A stretch of DNA of 40,000 nt. It comes from Botryococcus braunii (taxonomy: Eukaryota; Chlorophyta; Trebouxiophyceae). The notes under the pieces were generated by a model. That model was given only the letters and a program-made list of their open reading frames with translations, had not been told where the DNA came from and did not search any database. The stretch covers positions 30,001 to 70,000 of the forward strand of contig KV908554.1 of NCBI GenBank assembly GCA_002005505.1, read 5' to 3'. The position numbers and the translations under genes were made by a program. Below, piece by piece: positions 38,048 through 40,000 of the stretch; position 1 is the first letter of the stretch, and each line of letters starts with the position of its first letter.

Positions 38048-39310
38048 ACGCGCACAAAGAGCACGCACACGCACGCACGCACGCACACACGCAAAGGCGC
38101 ACCCGTGCGTTCCTGCATGCACGCACGGTGCCAGAAGAGGGCGCTCAGTAGTGTCGTGGGAACAGGGAGGGAGTTCAAGGATGGCCACATGCTCGCGCTG
38201 GCAGCAGAAGCCCTCATGAACACCCACCAGTGGGACTACTACAATGCGAAAGGGCAACTGCGCCCGGAAGCAGTCGAGGCCGAGGGCTACATCTCTGAAG
38301 CACTCATGCTGGATCCCGACAATGCCTTGGCGTTGCATCTTCAAATCCACTTGGCAGAAGCTGGCTCATCCATTCAGTATGCCTTGCCTGTGAAAGCGTA
38401 TGAAATTTGGTTCAGCTCGGATGTATGTGGTGGATCTAAAATTTGAACACATATATGTTGTTTATACAGCACCCCGGACCATGGAGTCTGCAGACCCATG
38501 CGTGCAAGGGCCCAGACCTTGAAGTCTCTACACCATGGTACTAGGGCCCCACGTTGCCACGTGGGCCCACGTATGTACATATATATTATTACCCTTAGTA
38601 GGCTTTTCCGCTGTTTTCTGGGCCTCGCATTCAACAAAAGTTAGTATTGCCCCTGTATGTGAGGGTCGGTACACATGCTGGAAAATGGTAAAAAAATGGT
38701 CACGAGATTCATGACGGCGGCTGCATATCTGATTAGCTTTGATCAGGAGAGGCTCCATCAAAGGCCTCGGATGGTACATCAACCCTGGCGCTCTCTGGAA
38801 AGGATATATATACTTTACTGCCATATATACACATATATACTTTGCTGCCATATATATATATATATATGGCAGCAAAGCAGAAAACCCATGCATTTCATGA
38901 AGGGCAGTGATGCACTGTAGGTGGCACCCATTGACAACGGCGAAGCTGACTTGAGCCGAACATGATAAACTGCAGTGATGCACCATTCATGGCACCAATG
39001 GTCGAGGAAACTTTGCTAAGCTGCATACCAAGTAAGACAGAATGGCAGTGTTGCACCGTATGCATGGCACCAACGGCGCAGCACTCAATATAAGAGCACT
39101 GCCCATAGACTTATCTGCAGAAACGCTGATTGCTGTGTATGTACTCTATACACATATGGCAGTGTGCATGGATGTTTGGGGGCACAGGGAGATGGGCAGG
39201 CTCTCAGCCCTCCGCGGGGTCCCTTCAGCAGACACGATGACATACAAGAAGGGTCCCTGGTGGAATGGACAGGGCCACTTACTTCACATGCCTGGGCACC
39301 TTTACATTAG
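34375..39310 (+). CDS. Membrane-anchored TPR-family protein, 5' part of gene (continues past window)
   Basis: Exons inferred from phase: 34375-34485 (ATG; hydrophobic [20 protein letters not shown]), an exon from 34559 with a second hydrophobic segment ([17 protein letters not shown]), and one ending at 35125. Then come 35829-35959, 37300-37563, about 38150-38376, and 39188-39310, with donor GTGCGT at 39311. Junctions AA|G, CT|N, CA|G and AG|N agree in phase. Conserved blocks include [47 protein letters not shown] and [13 protein letters not shown]. These match a family of predicted TPR proteins found in bacteria and some eukaryotes, whose role is unknown to me. The 3' end of exon 2, the 5' end of exon 3 and the start of exon 6 are not resolved. 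The end of the gene lies outside. Confidence 0.72.
35655..35728. repeat. Perfect 33-bp inverted repeat with 8-base loop, in TPR gene intron
   Basis: The arms at 35655-35687 and 35696-35728 are exact reverse complements around TTGTACAT. Just upstream (about 35580-35655) the phrase CATTATAGGTAGTTTA occurs twice. Confidence 0.96.
36086..36155 (+). repeat. (CA)n microsatellite in TPR gene intron
   Basis: About 35 CA units are followed by a CG-rich purine/pyrimidine alternation to about 36215. Confidence 0.97.
36475..36594 (+). repeat. (TG)n microsatellite with G tracts in TPR gene intron
   Basis: About 45 TG units are followed by G runs (36564-36594). A GGGA repeat follows at 36714-36738. Confidence 0.97.
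37914..38100 (+). repeat. (CA)n/(CGCA)n compound microsatellite in TPR gene intron
   Basis: CA units (37914-37973), GCAC units to about 37999, CA units to 38042, then further GCAC-rich sequence. Confidence 0.95.
38840..38877. repeat. Perfect 38-bp palindrome in TPR gene intron
   Basis: The arms CTTTGCTGCCATATATATA and complement meet without a spacer. A diverged copy of one arm (TTTACTGCCATATATAC) lies just before it. Confidence 0.93.
38900..39080 (+). repeat. About 70-bp repeat, three diverged units, in TPR gene intron
   Basis: The phrase GGCAGTGATGCACCGT...GGCACCAAtGG occurs at about 38902, 38972 and 39043 with decreasing likeness in between. Confidence 0.7.
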
Positions 39311-39434
39311 GTGCGTGAGCCCTCTCATTGTCCACACGTGTGCTTCTTGCCACTCTAGATATGGCCCCCTTTCATGCCTGATATCTGGCCTACTTTCATC
39401 CCAATTATGGCAACATCATCGATATATATCATTA

Positions 39435-39660
39435 GCACTAGCACCACCACCACCACCACCACCATCATCACCATCATCATCATCACCGCCACCGCCACCG
39501 CCATACGTATGGTATACCATCACGATCACCATCACCATCACCATCATCACCATCGTCATCATCATCGCCATCGTCATCATCCTCGTCGTCGTCGTTGTCA
39601 TCGTCATCGTCATTGTCATCGCCATCGTCATCGTCATCATCGTGATCGTCATTGTCATTC
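39435..39660 (+). repeat. Trinucleotide (CAC/CAT/CGT)n repeat in TPR gene intron
   Basis: About 225 bases of imperfect CAC, CAT, ATC and GTC triplets; reading frames on both strands are artefacts. Confidence 0.95.
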
Positions 39661-39938
39661 TTAAAAGTTTAGGGTTTTTCTATGAATAAACTGCTTTCAT
39701 CTGTGTCTTGCTATCATGACGAGCCTACGTTGTATACTTCATGGCTGGCCGACATCAGCTTTCTGTGTGCACGTTGCAACGTTGCAATAACAAGACGTTC
39801 TCATGTTGCTATTATGACTACTTCAATGTCCGTCCTTGCCAACGTGGAGTAGCTTTGCCTCCGTCACCCCTCATGCGTATTATCGGACGCCTCTGCTTCC
39901 TATGAATTTAAAATATTTGATTTATATATCAGAACACG

Positions 39939-39941
39939 CGC

Positions 39942-40000
<59 letters not shown>
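39939..40000 (+). repeat. (CG)n(TG)n microsatellite at the window edge
   Basis: A short CG run followed by at least 27 TG units, cut by the end of the window. Confidence 0.97.

Overview
The window is nuclear DNA of a eukaryote, most likely a green alga. It has spliced genes with GT-AG introns, a secreted protein with a very long Ser-Pro-Pro-Pro (hydroxyproline-rich, extensin/pherophorin-like) tail, long introns full of microsatellites and minisatellites, and plant/alga-type Ty3/gypsy retroelements. I cannot fix the species. A prasinophyte or core chlorophyte is my guess and nothing stronger. The standard genetic code fits: the long host exons contain no in-frame TAA or TAG.

Layout. (1) 1-5869: a Ty3/gypsy chromovirus with identical LTR portions, truncated only by the window edge. 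Gag and Pol are in one frame, separated by a single UGA that is followed six bases later by a strong stem-loop. The chromodomain end of Pol is knocked out of frame by one C in a C6 run. (2) About 5870-15060: a second, quite different gypsy-type element with a long Gag (RG-rich, no zinc knuckle), a DTG protease, and a separate Pol with its own ATG. A PHD finger lies between RNase H and integrase, and a small basic/acidic ORF follows Pol. No LTRs could be found for it. The first element abuts its leader, so nesting is possible. (3) 16431-18310: a two-exon F-box/leucine-rich-repeat gene. (4) 18311-23660: a repeat-rich gene desert with a short terminal-inverted-repeat element, a 47-bp minisatellite and a 2-kb foldback (inverted repeat) with a perfect 106-bp palindrome at its centre. 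(5) 23991-31604: a seven-exon gene for a secreted CAP/SCP-domain protein fused to a roughly 500-residue proline-rich tail. Its exons, including a 28-nt microexon, were placed by splice sites and reading phase. (6) 31605-34374: mostly non-coding. (7) 34375 to beyond 39310: the 5' part of a membrane-anchored TPR-family gene that runs off the right edge.

The two retroelements make their own replication proteins. The three host genes have no evident functional link: one probably acts as a ubiquitin-ligase adaptor, one at the cell wall or surface, and one is a TPR protein of unknown role. Introns of the two long genes hold many private tandem repeats and hairpins.
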